Shown here: positions 1 through 11,749 of the stretch, one piece after another
Position numbering within the stretch: the first letter of the stretch is position 1
How the letters are laid out: the number at the start of each line of letters is the position of its first letter
NCBI GenBank assembly: GCA_038030265.1
Contig: CM075940.1
Location: 2,666,001 to 2,730,000 of the forward strand
DNA from: Corythucha ciliata
Taxonomy: Eukaryota; Arthropoda; Insecta; Hemiptera; Tingidae
Reading direction: 5' to 3'
DNA length: 64,000 bases
Position numbers and translations under genes: made by a program
Notes under the pieces: model-generated
What the model saw: the letters and a program-made list of their open reading frames with translations, nothing else
Databases searched by the model: none
What the model was told of the DNA's origin: nothing

Positions 1-705
1 AGCAGTTGAGCGATGTATTACGACGAGCAGCGAGATAACGCTAACTGTTCTGTTGCGTACCCGCTTTCCTAATTATTATCTCGGAATTTCCATTGATTCC
101 GCTTTTCCGGTTGTACATAAAGTTATGTATATAACTTTGGAGTAAATCCGTTTATTTTCCTCGAGACATTACAGCCCGAGCGAAGCGAGACTTGTCTCTC
201 AGAAAATAAGCCACGTCTTTACTCCCTCGATATATAATATACTATTATATACTTCGTTTCTAATTATTATTTCGTGAAAGTTTTCTAGCTATATTTTATT
301 TAAGACTCAAAATAAAATCGGTCCTTTTCGGTCCGGTCCGGTCCAAGTCCTTTTTTCCGGTCCGGTCCGGTCTTCGGTTCGGTTCAGACGTTATCATTTT
401 TCGGTCCGGTCCGGTCTTTATCGAAAGATCGGACCGGATCGGGCCGATTTCACCCCTGGTTAATAGGTATTAAGCACGAGAGAAAGGATTTTAAAACTCA
501 CGCGCTCGAGTGTGAAAAAGTATGGTCGTTCTCTTTTGTACATAATAAATTCTTCCCAAACAAAAAAGACGTTTCACGTCAAAAACTTTCGGTAGTGTAT
601 CAATACTACCTACCAGTTTTTCTAACCGAAAACAGGTGTATTATTCAAAATGAATAATAAACCAAAATTGGATTACAATCGTTTTTGATCAAACCTTCAA
701 GTTTG
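1..705. other. Anonymous AT-rich sequence with a GGTCC repeat
   Basis: No gene is recognisable here. Positions about 321-447 hold an imperfect array of the pentamer GGTCC (as CGGTCCGGTC and its decayed forms), ending in a reverse-complement unit (GGACCGGAT). The rest is AT-rich. A Gypsy reverse transcriptase relic begins right after, so the first 200 bases could be remains of that element's LTR or leader, but no LTR end or primer site can be shown. Confidence 0.5.
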
Positions 706-1527
706 ACCTGGAAAAAATGAGTACAGGTCATATGAACCAGGAAGAAAAACCAGGAATAGTAAAACTTGTGAAAGAATTTTCCACTCTGAAAACCAGCCTT
801 TAACTTTTACGAAGAAGGTGAAACACCATAAGAACGGTGGATGAAAATCCCCGCGTACACTGAGTCTTATCGCTACCCTCAAATTTATAAGGAAGAAGTA
901 GCTAGACAGATTGAGGACATGGCCAAGCAAAAAAGTATACAACCATCAAACTCACCCTGGAACTCTCCTTTGTGGACTGTCCCCAAAAAAATGGACGCTT
1001 CGGGGAAGCGCAACTTTAGAATTATAGTCTTTAGATCCTTAAACTTGAAAACTATTGATGATAATTACCCATTACCACTTATTTCTGACCTTTCAGATAA
1101 GTTAGGCAAAGCGCAATATTTTAGCACGATAGATTTTTGCCGTCCAGATTTCACCAAATCGAAATTGACGAACAAAGCATCCCGAAGGTCGCTTTCTCCA
1201 CGGAGCAAGCCCATTGGGACTTTTTAAGTCATTTCAACCGACATTTCAACGCGTAATGGACAATGTTCTTCGTGGATATACAAAATGAACATCGCGCCGT
1301 ATATCTGGATGATATAATTGTATATAGCACCAGTTTACAGGGACATTTAGAGCATCTAAGAAAGGTATTTGAAAGATTAAGAGATGTCAGTTTGAAAGTA
1401 GGTACAACGCGAAAAGTCCGAATTCACGAAAAAGGAAGTGGCCTTTCTTGGGTCGCCTAGTAACTCCCAAAAATGTCCGAAACCGAATCCGGAGAAAATA
1501 AAATCCATTCAGGAAAACTCAATGAGG
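706..1527 (+). pseudogene. Gypsy (17.6/297-like) reverse transcriptase relic
   Basis: This is a decayed piece of a Gypsy-type Pol, covering the connector before the reverse transcriptase and the first two thirds of the RT domain. The best stretch (841-1227) carries QIEDMAKQKSIQPSNSPWNS, VPKKMDASGK, a KTIDDNYPLP block and FSTIDF, all typical RT landmarks. The active-site box appears as YLDDIIVYS around 1305. At least three frame changes or stops break the frame (near 790, 1200 and 1400). Similarity ends near 1527 just after an EKIKSIQ segment, so RNase H and integrase are missing. No LTR is visible. It is non-functional as it stands. The family call rests on the motif order and is firm at the Gypsy level. 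Confidence 0.85.
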
Positions 1528-3925
1528 GAGTAACACTTTTTCAAAAATCATGCTGTCGTGATAGCCTGGGTACCAAAACTCATGAAAACACGATCCGTTC
1601 AAATAAAATCAGGCCCTACATTTTGTTTTTAATTTTTTAAAAAATTGGGTTGCGGAGCCCATTTGAAATAGGCTAGATAGACTGATGACGTAATAACAGC
1701 ATTCGCATGACCTTCACAATAGCTTCCCACAAATCAAATAATAGGACTTAAGATGATGGATTGGACAAGAGGGAAGACATGATAACAGCCACGATGCGGG
1801 GGGTTTCGGAGGGGTCCCAACCCCTTAACTACGTCACGAGTCACAGACGCCGTTCAAGGTAATAAAACAAATTACCAAGTTTTATTATTTCGCTATAAAT
1901 CGAAATCAGTCCTTTACGCAGTAATATTCAATTCCTGGTCATATTTAGTCATTTTCTTGCGAAAAAAAAAAAAGTTTCCAGCGATTTTTATTTTTTATGT
2001 TACTTCCTCATTCCCAGTACTACGAAAGAGATTAAAGGATTCTCAGGCCTGCATGGTTATTACTGGAGGTTTTTCCCCTAAACAAAGGCCAGATTTACGT
2101 TGCTCACACCAAGAATTAACTAGCTTTCCATTTTCATGCAATTTATCGGGGGAAAGCGACCGATGGATTGCCGAAAATAATTTGTTCATCCTTTCTGAGG
2201 TTGTGTATCTCATCTGTAGCTCAAACTTGATTTTTTCTACAAACACCACACTTCCTTTCTCTATACGGGAGCATGGAATATGTTCCGAGGGTTTCGTAAT
2301 ATGATCAAACTGAGCACGAGGGATATTACATGTATAATGTCAAAGGAAATCAAGCACCGAACTAACTACTTTTTCTTGTAACTGTAGAGTTTGCACGTTT
2401 TGTTTTCCCTAGAAAAATGTCCCAGCTTGCATTTCTAATTTTTATATGAGTGCGAATTAATGAATTTCCCTCGAAAATACCCAGCTTGCTATTATTGCAG
2501 ACAATGGGTTGGATGTTTTCAAGGGGGACAGAAAATTTTCGATTTTTCACGTCTCGTTCTCGTGTCACTTCATCTTTTTATCAGTATGCATTTCGCCTAA
2601 CAAAGCGCGATGCCCACCCCCTTTCTATCGACAATATCGCATTTCTATTTTCATTTAACGAATTCTTATTTCCTTTTTTTATTTTCTTCGTGTCTCACGT
2701 TTCCCTCGTCCCTTCTTTGTCAGAGGGAACGATTTTTTTTCATTTTATTTTTTCTATTTAAAGAAAAGAAGCAAATACATCCAAGTTCCTATTCCTACAA
2801 TGTCGTTATTTTCAATACTAAACCTTATGACTATGAACTATACTTCTTTCGTTCGCGTGCTCGGAGGCGTTCTCATTCCGATGTTGCTTTCGGGCCAGGC
2901 GGGTCACATTCAGAGTTGCCAGATCTACAATTTTTTTTTTTTTTTTAGTTTCTGCAGTTTTGTCGTTTTCCCCCGCCTGTTAGGGGGTAAGCGGTTTGAC
3001 TTATGAGGAGGAGAGGGAAGGGAGTACCAGAGAGGATGAGGGAGTCCGGACCAACTTTGTTTATGTAGGTATAGGTTACACAAGGGTTACCTTATCACGA
3101 TTTGCATAGGATTGCATGGGATGGGGGTAGATAACAGTCCACCTAAATATGTCCCCGATGTCGGCCTCCCGGATGAGGCACACTTGAATTAGCTTAAAAT
3201 ATCGAGATACTTGTGTACTGCTGTGGCGTCGATCACCCGACCGGTGGGTACGGCACACTTTTATAGTTATTACAGTTAATTCAGTGTGTTGTACATGGAT
3301 TTGAGGTGTCAACGAAGAGTGGGTTCGGTAGGTAGCGGTGAGGCATACGAGGACGAGACAATACTGATGAGAGGGAAAGGAACGAGCTGGGGAAAAAAGG
3401 AATCAAAAGAAAATGGTCAAAGGGCAGTTGACGGAACGAAAAGAAGAAACAAATTTGATTGCCCGCCAATTGATTCTTCAACACCACCAATAAGTAGAAA
3501 ATGCCCAATAGCTCATTATTTTTGGCAAATATTACACTCTGGAATGGAGTGGGGGGAATTGTTAAGCTTCTCGCGTAAACAAATAAAATAAGAACTAATT
3601 AAAACGAAAGCTGAGACACAAGAGGCCAAACATTTTTACAATTTTCACCCAGATTTGGCTTCCTTCAATTCCATGAGGGTCGAGGGTGGCATTAGCATTT
3701 ACGCCCAAAAAAATCGGAGCTCTTTGACTTCCATGTTCTCTACGGGAATGGAAGTGTGGTGTTCGTGAAAAAAAACGAGTCCGAGCTGACATCACATTCA
3801 TAATGTACGACCTCAGAAAAGTTGAAAAAAGTGGTTTTCGGCATGCCGTCGGTCTGTCGCTTTTTTTTTTCGATAAATTGCATGAAAATGAAAACCTGGC
3901 TATTTCTTAATATGAGAAGGACAAA
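1528..3925. other. Anonymous intergenic sequence
   Basis: No gene, RNA or mobile-element domain could be recognised on either strand. Open frames here are short, overlap one another and lack motifs. A T15 run lies near 2932-2946 and a pyrimidine-rich tract near 2650-2760. Confidence 0.5.
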
Positions 3926-4520
3926 TCTGGCCTTTGTTTTGAGAAAAAATCATTTATCGGACATGTTCTCCCCGTACCGAAATGTCGTTTTTGGATATAA
4001 CTTCAGAACAAGTGATTCCAGAATTTTTTTATATTTTTTTCGGATTCCTCGATAAATTTCCTTGCGAATTAATCACAAGATTGCCGAAAAAATGCAACTT
4101 TTTTTGTGGCCAAAATCGTCGTTTTTAGCGCATAAGGATCAGTAGCAAAAAATGACAGTCGAAATTGCAAAAAAGGGCCTCTAGAGCCCCTTTGTATCTT
4201 AATTGCAAATATTTGTACCCGAAAAAAACTGAGATTAAGAGAAAATTGTGGGAGGAGAAGGATTTGGCGTGACTACGTCAAAAATTATTTGCCACAGATT
4301 TACATAGTAATCTAAATCTAGTTGTTTCTTGGCATGAAAAACGCGAATATGACCTTTGTTTTGAAGGTAAATCATTTCCCAGGCATGTTCTCCCCGTAGC
4401 GGAATAATATTTTCGGTATTAACTTCGAAACAATTGGTCCTGGAATTTTGTAACTATTTTGTTAAGATTTCTCGTTCAATTTCCATGCGAATTGACTACA
4501 ACGTTGCCGAAAACAAACCC
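3926..4520. repeat. Diverged direct repeat, spacing 422 bp
   Basis: Two related blocks lie in the same orientation, about 3926-4110 and 4347-4520. Shared anchors are CCTTTGTTTTGA (3931 and 4353) and CATGTTCTCCCCGTA (3962 and 4384), both offset by exactly 422 bases, followed by similar text ending in GTTGCCGAAAA-like sequence. The copies differ at many positions, so this is an old duplication or two copies of one interspersed repeat. No coding content is seen. Confidence 0.6.
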
Positions 4521-5770
4521 CTTTCACTTCCAGTTTTGTAGTGGTGCACTGCACTGATACCGAGACCTAGAGTCTCGAACACTGTAGGGTGCTCCAACGC
4601 TCAAGACCTAGGAATAAGGTGAAAGGAGAGAGAGGAAAAGACGAAATGTTTACCAAGAAGAAACTTTCAAGACAAATTTCAGATCGAGGCTTCGTTTCTC
4701 TGAAAGTTATTAGCGGGCCACGGGCTTTGTTTGTGCCAGGATGGACCGATTTCCGCCTTTTTTTTGTCACATTGCCCGTAACATATAAGTTGTGCATATA
4801 TGAATACATTCTCCGGGCAACGTATAATAAATAGCCAGATGAATTCTCAGTAGCATTCGTGTGTGTGTTAAGCCCTGTTCACCAGTGGCGGCGCGTGGAC
4901 TTTTTGGCCGGTCATCTCTACGTGTGTAGTCCCCCCCCCCTTCTCAGACCTTTTTCTGTTATGAGGGCAAATATGATTCATAAAATGAATATCGCCTTGC
5001 TCATAATGCATATTTTTCACGATCCAAAACCTCTAACAAGCATTCTGGCCTGCTCAATTTGCTATATATGATACATTTCTACTTATGGCACAATTCTATT
5101 GTGCCTAATTTTCATCTATCGTTCGAATTGTACAATTTGATTAGTTCAATCGAATTATTAAGGGGTTTCAGTTGAGTGGACGACAACGGGGCGAAAAAAG
5201 GTAATTCTCTTCGACTGTTATCTTTTCTCAGGTCGTTACCTCTACACAAGTCCGAAAACAATCATCACACTCTCATCACTAAAAATCAAATTCTCTTAAT
5301 AGTTGGTCTGCGAACAGCTATAGTGATGTACTATATTTCATGCTCGGCTATTTTGTGTTGTAATGTTGGCCACACAACTGACGTCACTTTTATCTATTTA
5401 TTTACCTTTACTTTGGTAATTCAGTTGACGAATGATCCTCCGTATTTGAAAACTCCTTTACAGAACATCGGTGTGACAACATAACTCAATAAGACTCAAT
5501 CTCCTTTTGAGTGCGTGTTTTGTTTCTGGAATTATTCATATTGTATGTGCCTCAATTGTATAACAACCTATCTAATGAAGGATTTAAGGTACTTCGTCGA
5601 GCAAAATATTCTTCTAGCTACCTCACGGAACTTACACGGATTTGAAAACAAAATAATATTAAGCTAAAACATGGTAGGCATCTCATACTCTTTTTTCATC
5701 TCTTTGATAAGATTCCGTATGAAATTATCCTCTCTATCACCCGATACAATTCATGCTTCTGTCTTGCTTT
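4521..5770. other. Anonymous intergenic sequence
   Basis: Nothing recognisable. The longest open frame (5176-5484, plus) begins with GTG, has no domain and is probably chance. The last ~150 bases may be the 3' untranslated tail of the minus-strand LINE relic that follows. Confidence 0.45.
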
Positions 5771-6537
5771 CTAATCCAACAGGTACTCTAGTGATTCAAA
5801 TTGAATCACTTTAAAGACGCCTATTCTTTTTAAGAAACCGAATAATTTCTTTTGATTGTCAGTCAGAACCATCAGTTCCCTAAATTCGGGCATCGGTTGT
5901 GAGAAGCACTGCCTCCTCTCTGCTTCATGCCAAGGGCAATCCATAATTACGTGTTTGATCGTGAGAGTGCAGTTGCACTGTACGCACGTCGGTCTTCTTG
6001 TATTTGTGAGGTGGTATGAGTGGGTCATTCTGCTGTGCCCTGTTTGCAGGCGTACTATTTTTATAGCTTCACCTCGATTTAGGAGGATGGGACATTGGAT
6101 TTGGTCAGGATCGCTGATTACCTCTCTTAATTGGGTCGCTTTACCATTCCATTCTCCCTTCCATTTATCCCAAACTGCTCTTTTTATACTCAATTTCCCA
6201 TCCTCTATCCTAACTGGCATCGCCAAACTAACATTTCCACTCTCTGCGGCATGTCCCGCTAATCGGTCAGCCACTTCATTCCCTTCGATTCCTACATGGC
6301 TCGGGACCCACAAGAAACGTATGTCCTTGCCTTGTTTGGCTAGCACATCGAGTTACCATGTCATACGACGTAAATTTATTCTTTAAACCCTGTAGCGAAC
6401 TAAGAGAGTCCGTAACAATGAGTACTTTGTTGTAATGCTCATTTATGCAAAAGTTTAAGGCATTATGGATTGCATATAGCTCTGCAGTGCAAATTGACCC
6501 ATATTCCGGCAGAGCACTCGAGTACCGAGCTTGTTTA
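5771..6537 (-). pseudogene. LINE (Jockey/I/R1-type) RNase H and C-terminal relic
   Basis: This is the C-terminal end of a non-LTR retrotransposon polyprotein: an RNase H domain plus the cysteine-rich tail. Visible landmarks in order are an AELYAIHNAL helix with the catalytic Glu (near 6470), IVTDSLSSLQ with a catalytic Asp (near 6410), WVPSHVGIEGNEVADRLAG with the last catalytic Asp (near 6300), and a late CVQCNCTLTIKHVIMDCP zinc-binding-like segment. The first RNase H Asp and the whole reverse transcriptase are absent. The sequence is cut off at about 6537, where an AT-rich (TTA)n tract starts, as expected for a 5'-truncated LINE insertion. There is a frame break near 6347. The final 191 codons are open. 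Not functional. Confidence 0.85.
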
Positions 6538-6664
6538 TTATTATTATAACAATTATTATTTTATTATTATTACTATTTCTAGTATTATTAATAGTAGTAT
6601 TTTTTTGTTTTACGCTTTCATTGATGTACGCGAAAAACGGGAACATGGAAGTATCGTGTGGTAG
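6538..6664. repeat. AT-rich (TTA)n microsatellite
   Basis: Imperfect TTA/ATT repeats occupy about 6535-6600, at the cut end of the LINE relic and before the end of the env relic. Confidence 0.7.
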
Positions 6665-8725
6665 TTAGGTTAAATCCTTCGTCTTCAGGAGGCGAAGGTA
6701 CCATGCCAGCGTTAATATGGTAGCCGCGGCAATTATCACCGTCACCCCACCTGCCGTGCTTGTTACGACAAGGTGGCGTCGAGCCACGTGGTGCTGTACA
6801 AGTGAGATTGCCGCTGCCGTGGCTATAGTTCCTTTGGGGAGAAGTGGCAGGAGTTCGTCGAGGTCCAAGTCGGCCAGCCGCTGCAGGTGGCTCTCGACGA
6901 GGGGCATTATTAGGGTGGGTGCGTGCAATTTACCCACCGGGGAGTTCACATGGACGATTCCATCGACGCTAGCCCCCACGTAGACACCCATGGCATGGAG
7001 TTCACACCCTGCCGTTTCTGGTAGGTGACCCGTTCCGCGTAACGTGATGGCTGTCGTATTAGGTTGTCCGCCGCTCGCTGTACAACGGAGGGTTAGTTGA
7101 ATGGGTTGGTCGACGCTGTACAGCCACCCATTCATTGTTGGGGTCAGCTGGGGCGTGGGTAAGTGGTGCATGATCATGGTGTCACACGAGTATGCCTTCC
7201 CGTGCCACAGGTCCACGGTGCAGCAGGTCGATGGCGTACGTCACTATGACAATTGCATCGGTGATCTGTTTGAAGAGGTGACTGGTCCGACAGTTGAATT
7301 AATCGTCGACCACTTTAGGTTTTTAAAATAAGATTTTATTTTCACAAACAAAGTTCATTTCTACACTGAAAGAGAACTTTTATTAACCACAATATCACTC
7401 GGTCGCGACTGTAGCTGAACTAAACTGAACAATAAAGGTGGGCGGAGTCTAGATGAAGAGGAAAACAATTCCTGGAAAGTTTATAGGCTTGGGAAGGATC
7501 TAGAAGTTTAGTGACCAAATATGGTAATAGACGGAATATTTCTCAATATAACTCGAGTTATGAGCCCGTGGAGCGCGGTGACCGTAGTTTCGACGGTGTC
7601 CTCAACGTTTGCCAGTACACGAAGTTGTGCTCGCGCGTCGTGGAGTGCACCGTCCAGGATGGTGGCCAGACGGGCATTGATGGAATCGAGATCGTCGGCG
7701 TCGGGTGTCCCGAAGAGGAACTTGAGGGCGGGTCCTCCCAGGTTTGCCAGCCCTCTTGTCACCCGGTGCCGTGGGATGAAATCTGTCAGCGTGGAGAGCG
7801 TCGTCGCATATGTCGTGACGGTGGCGTTTAGCCGGTTCATTCGGAGGGGTAAGCTCGGCCAGCTAGAGGTGGGTAGTGACAGATTTTTTCGGTATCAGGT
7901 ACTACTTGAAAATGATACTTTAAAATATCAGATACTTTTACCGGGTACTTTTAGTATCAGGTACATGGGGGGGGGGGGAGTCAAAAAGTCTTGAAAATAA
8001 AATCCAACTGCTGTAGGTACTCTAGAATTCTAGATTATTTAGTTTTGAGTACAACGGTTTCACATCTTGGGTTGATATCAAATATCTTCATTGGGTAGGT
8101 ATATTTATAAAATCATTTTCGAAAGAAAAAGAACGAATGGCAAACGTGTACATACAATTTTTGTAATAAGTAAGTTCAAGGGTTGATTAAAAGGAGAAAT
8201 GTTACGTCTTAACGCTGATATGCCCGTTATTTCTATCCCTGTCACTCAACAATGATTAATATGTACCCACTCCGTTATCTACTCAAATTGTGACTGAAAG
8301 GAAGCAAAACCAAGTACAAGCGAGTACAATTGTATCAGATACTCATCTTGCTTTGCTGTTGGTTGGAAAGTACCCAGTTAACTAACTTCATGCTCTCTCA
8401 TTGGCTAAAAAGTACCCGTTTGTTGGTGCCATCATTCGGTGGATAGAGAAACAACAATTAACTGCGAAATACCTCCGCTTTCCGCTTGGGTATAAAGTCA
8501 TTCGTGGGCTCGTGGGGAGAGGAGAACTCTTAGTTGATATTGGTACTTGATACAAAAGTACTCGGTTCAATCGGGCAGTATCAGTTGATACTACTAGGTA
8601 CATTGAAGAATCAGTGACAAAGTATCAAGTAGATACTTTTTTACCCACCTCCACTCGGCCACTCCTCAGTGAGATTAGCCGTTGAGTGGAGGGAGGTGTT
8701 GAGTGTCCTCCATGCCTCCTGGAGG
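6665..8725 (-). pseudogene. env: F-type envelope gene relic of a Gypsy retrovirus-like element
   Basis: Two parts of one envelope-like glycoprotein lie on the minus strand, after integrase remains of the same orientation. The amino-terminal part (to 7508) carries a fusion-peptide-like glycine-rich segment after a basic cleavage-like region, then the Gly-Thr-Pro and Asp-Asp-Leu pattern seen in Env proteins related to the baculovirus F family. The carboxy-terminal part (7216-6665) has paired cysteines, a hydrophobic transmembrane-like segment rich in Ile, Val and Ala, and a short tail with RLLKTK. Frame breaks between 7216 and 7508 and a MITE insertion (7862-8653) disrupt it. A second copy of the family lies at 62076-62656, and comparison with it shows that the coding sequence resumes on the far side of the MITE in a compatible frame. 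The extreme N-terminus and signal peptide are unclear. Non-functional. Confidence 0.75.
7862..8653. mobile_element. hAT-like MITE inserted in the env relic
   Basis: A ~790-bp non-coding element with short inverted ends: GAGGTGGGTA near 7866-7875 and its complement TACCCACCTC near 8642-8651. CTCGGCCA occurs immediately outside both ends (7854-7861 and 8654-8661), an 8-bp target duplication as made by hAT elements. The AGAGGTGGGTAGT start matches the usual hAT CAGAGGTGGG-type terminus. The interior near both ends is packed with GTATC/GATAC and GTAC motifs in both directions, the subterminal repeats that hAT transposases typically bind. No transposase frame is present, so it would be non-autonomous. 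Confidence 0.8.
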
Positions 8726-9217
8726 ATGGGGGCCTAGGTTTTGAGGGTCTGTATGTCGAGATGCAGGACCACTATCCACCTCGCCCCGTTCGTCACGACT
8801 TGTTTTTGGTCCTCAAAGACGGTGGAATATTCAGTGATGGGGGGGGGGGAGCCATGCCCGAACCAGGGAGCCTCCATGAAGTCGGTTCAAGGGTGAGGGT
8901 TTAAGTGGGCGGCCGTAGCGGCGCGACAAAGACCAAGTTTACGAAGTATAATATTGAATATCTACAACCCGAATATCTACTCACCTTCTTTCGGACCCGG
9001 TAGGCTCGTGGTAGCGTAGGCGAGCGGCGGCCCACGGGCAGATCGCAGAGGCTCGGTCCCCCCCCCCCCGAGGGCTTCGTCGGTCGTCTATAGCTAGAAC
9101 TCCGAGGACTTCCCCAACTAGAGAATTCCCCGGGTTTTATAATAAATCACAGGGCCATGTTTCTAAAAACCCCAAGTGTTGCGGATAACAAGCAGTTTCC
9201 CCAAGGATTTGTTGACG

Positions 9218-9810
9218 TTATCCGGTCATTCTCTCCCGCTCGTCCCTGAGCTCGCCGGGTTCACTCACCGAGCGGCGAATTATCCCCGGACCGAGCCCCT
9301 TCTCTCTATCAACCCATACCCATTCACCACGCCTTACATACATGCGTGGTGAATGGTTCTTGGATGGGCCTAGATCGAGGTCGTCTTCTTTTGGTAGTCG
9401 CATGGGGCGTCCGAACACAAGTTCTTAAGGGGTGCAGCATGTCCATTCGCGTACTTGGGAGTTCATGGCCATGGCGAGTTTCGCTGTCAAGTTCCGGTGC
9501 GTTCGTTCGAGCCTGCCGTTTGATATGTGGTAGAAAGGGGTTATCTGGATTTTGTCAATGTGAAGGAGTATGTTTGTGGCGCATATGTGTGTTAGGAGTA
9601 TATGTGGCGGATGATGTCTGATGTGAAGTTCGCACCTTGGTCTGTCAGTAGTCGTCGGGGGACGCCATAGTGGCTGATAAAGTTAGTGAGTAAATTGTCA
9701 GCGGTCTGGTGGATCCCCCCCCCCTCTGATAATCGAAAATCTTGTATGGGAGGCGTATCAAGAACAGCGCATAAAAATATGCTGGCCTTCGAGCATGTGG
9801 CAGGCTCCAC
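9218..9810 (-). pseudogene. Gypsy integrase relic (core and C-terminal part)
   Basis: Minus-strand remains of a Gypsy-type integrase. The upstream part (9810-9592) has FISHYGVPRRLLTDQGANFT, containing the second catalytic Asp of the DDE core. The downstream part (9418-9218) starts with MFGRPMRLPKE, the familiar segment after the core, and runs into a basic region with WVDREKGLGPGIIRRSV, resembling the C-terminal nucleic-acid-binding domain. The region between is shifted in frame and includes the expected NGRLERTHRNL-like residues with the catalytic Glu. It lies directly upstream of the F-type env relic on the same strand, in the Pol-then-Env order of an env-bearing Gypsy element. Non-functional. 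Confidence 0.8.
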
Positions 9811-9970
9811 AAAAAGCGTCGGGCCTTAATTACCGTATTATCCGCCGTATCGTAAATGCAGCTTTCAGCTCTCGCCTCAAGCTGGCTAAAAAATACACCA
9901 ATTCTAAATTCTTATTACACCTTATATACGCCGCAAATTCTGTGATTACTTTTCACAATTAGTTTGCTAA

Positions 9971-10946
9971 TTACCAAACATCAGCCCCTCCGATCAAACT
10001 AGATGTTTGAAAACATGGGTGCCCGGGGATTTTAGGATTGACTTTTCCTTCTCGAATATTACACTTGGGACAACAGTAGTAACCACTGTGCCCCTTAATT
10101 GACAATACGGCGGATTTTGCTGGAGCGTCACAAATTAAGGCATCGAACGAGACCTTAAATTTTAGTGTTATTATGCGTCCAACCATGTTCACAGTAAAAT
10201 GATAGGTCCTTCACGAAATCAGTCAAGAAAGAGTTGAAGTTACTTGGTTTTTCTACGCCGTAAAAACAGCCAACGATGAAGACTTTCTTCGAATTCGCAC
10301 TACTACATAAAATTGGCCAAAGACTCGAATTAGGAGACTTCGATAATGGAAGGCCATCTATATTAATTTGTAATTTCAGCTCGTGATGGACAAGTTGCAG
10401 AGACGGTTATGAGTCCATCAGTCCAAAATGAACATAATGCCCTCCTACCATTTCAACGACATTACAAGTTCGGGGGGTTCGCAAAAGGGTTCTGGCGTCA
10501 GCGGGTAAGTCGGCGATAGCGGATGGGTCACAGTTTTTGAGTATTTTTAAAAGTTGAGATAGCGAACTATGCGGCATATTATTCTTAATAGCCCAAGCAG
10601 CTAACTCTTGTGAAAACGAAATAACCGTCAAGTCTTCGCCAGTTTTTGAAACAAGTGTACTATCTAGCGTGGGATCTTCATCACCTGAATACATTCCAGT
10701 TGCGAATGATGGAGAGGCAAGCGCCCGCGAAGTAAGGTCCGGATTTGGCCCATTCGGCACGATCGGATTTTGAGGCGCGTCAAGAATAAAGTGAGGAATA
10801 TTTGATGAGATACTAGGTAAATCATTATTCAAATTAGTTGAGCGAGGGGCAGAATGGTTACTTAATGATTCTAAATCATGTTCAGTGTCCTCTCGAGCCA
10901 ACTTCTTTGTGTACCGCAAAGAATAAGACCGAGCCGATGGCTTCAT
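9971..10946 (-). pseudogene. CACTA/EnSpm-like transposase N-terminal relic
   Basis: Two adjacent minus-strand frames belong to one protein. The first (10946-10407) has a serine-rich, low-complexity start, then ELAAWAIKNNMPHSSLSQLL and LPADARTLLRTPRT, a conserved N-terminal block of metazoan CACTA-like transposases. After a frame break, translation of 10380-10200 gives INIDGLPLSKS and FYGVEKPSNFNSFL-like text, and 10192-9971 gives FDALICDAPAKSAVLSIKGH with YYCCPKC, all conserved further along in the same family. The MHDLLEG and C-terminal blocks are missing, so it is truncated at about 9965. It is clearly a different copy from the 52-54 kb transposase. Start at the first ATG (10946). Confidence 0.75.
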
Positions 10947-11419
10947 TGTCGATCAATTTGATTTTAATAAACAATAATAACAATGATACTTACACGTTCA
11001 GCTGGAATTAAATAAGACGAGTAGAGGTGAAGCCGAAATCACTCGAACGACGTATACAAATTACTAATTATTAGACTACAACAGAATTGAAACGTTTTAT
11101 ACAGTTCTCTAAGTAACCGTGGTAAAACGTTTCGTTTTGGTTGCAATGAAACCAAAACGATTTTGCGAATATGCAACGTTTTCAAGACTTTCTGTGCTAG
11201 CTGGGTACTTGTACGATATTGGGGGAAAACTTGGTATGTAATTTCAGAATAAATCAACCTAAAATGTATCTTAGAGAACACCCACGTATTTTAATCATTT
11301 CCAATCATGTCCAACAGCTGTTCTTTTGTTTTTCGTTTTCTTGTGATGCGTTTTTTCCAGAGTGAATATTTCTCACACACTATCTGTACCAATTTCTGAA
11401 AGTACAAAATCTACACGAC
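10947..11419. other. Anonymous sequence between transposon relics
   Basis: No domain recognised. A minus-strand frame at 11039-11281 has no family resemblance I can name. Confidence 0.4.
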
Positions 11420-11689
11420 GATGGAGAAGAAATTCATCGCATTGTTTTTTTTAATCACTGTTCGAGAAACAGCATTCCGTTCCTCTTATTCTTTTTACCT
11501 CACCACACATTTATAAAAATCGGCGGTGAATTGCTTTTCGATCGTGTCTTCCTGCCACTGGCGCCAGTTCGACTGCTGTTGATACCGTCTCGGGTAAACG
11601 TGGCCTCGTCCGTAAAAAGAAGAGGAACGGAATGCTGTTTCTCGAACACCCAGTGATAAAAAAACAATGCGATGAATCTCTTCTCCATC
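11420..11689. repeat. Inverted duplication of a transposase segment
   Basis: The arms at 11420-11498 and 11612-11689 are near-perfect reverse complements of each other, separated by ~113 bp. Both begin or end with GATGGAGAAGA and GTAAAAAG motifs. The right arm is the coding sense of the mariner-like transposase fragment on the minus strand; the left arm is an inverted copy of it. This is a foldback created by a local inverted duplication. Confidence 0.8.
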
Positions 11690-11748
11690 ATGTGAGAGGG
11701 GTACATTTTTTGGGAATTTTGTCCTTTGTCACTTTTAGTGCATTTCAT
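11500..11748 (-). pseudogene. Mariner/Tc1-like DDE transposase fragment
   Basis: The frame contains VPLLFTDEATFTRDGIN, in which the TDEATFTRDG box carries a catalytic Asp typical of a Tc1/mariner-superfamily transposase common in insects. The text after it (RTGASGRKTRSKSNSPPIFINVW) ends in the NVW of the next conserved block, with a small scramble. Only ~80 codons survive. Part of it is duplicated in inverted orientation just to the left. Confidence 0.65.
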
Positions 11749-11749
11749 T

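Noticed and set aside
5176..5484. 102-codon plus-strand frame with hydrophobic stretches
   Set aside because: It begins with GTG, has no recognisable domain and sits in AT-rich sequence where such frames arise by chance.
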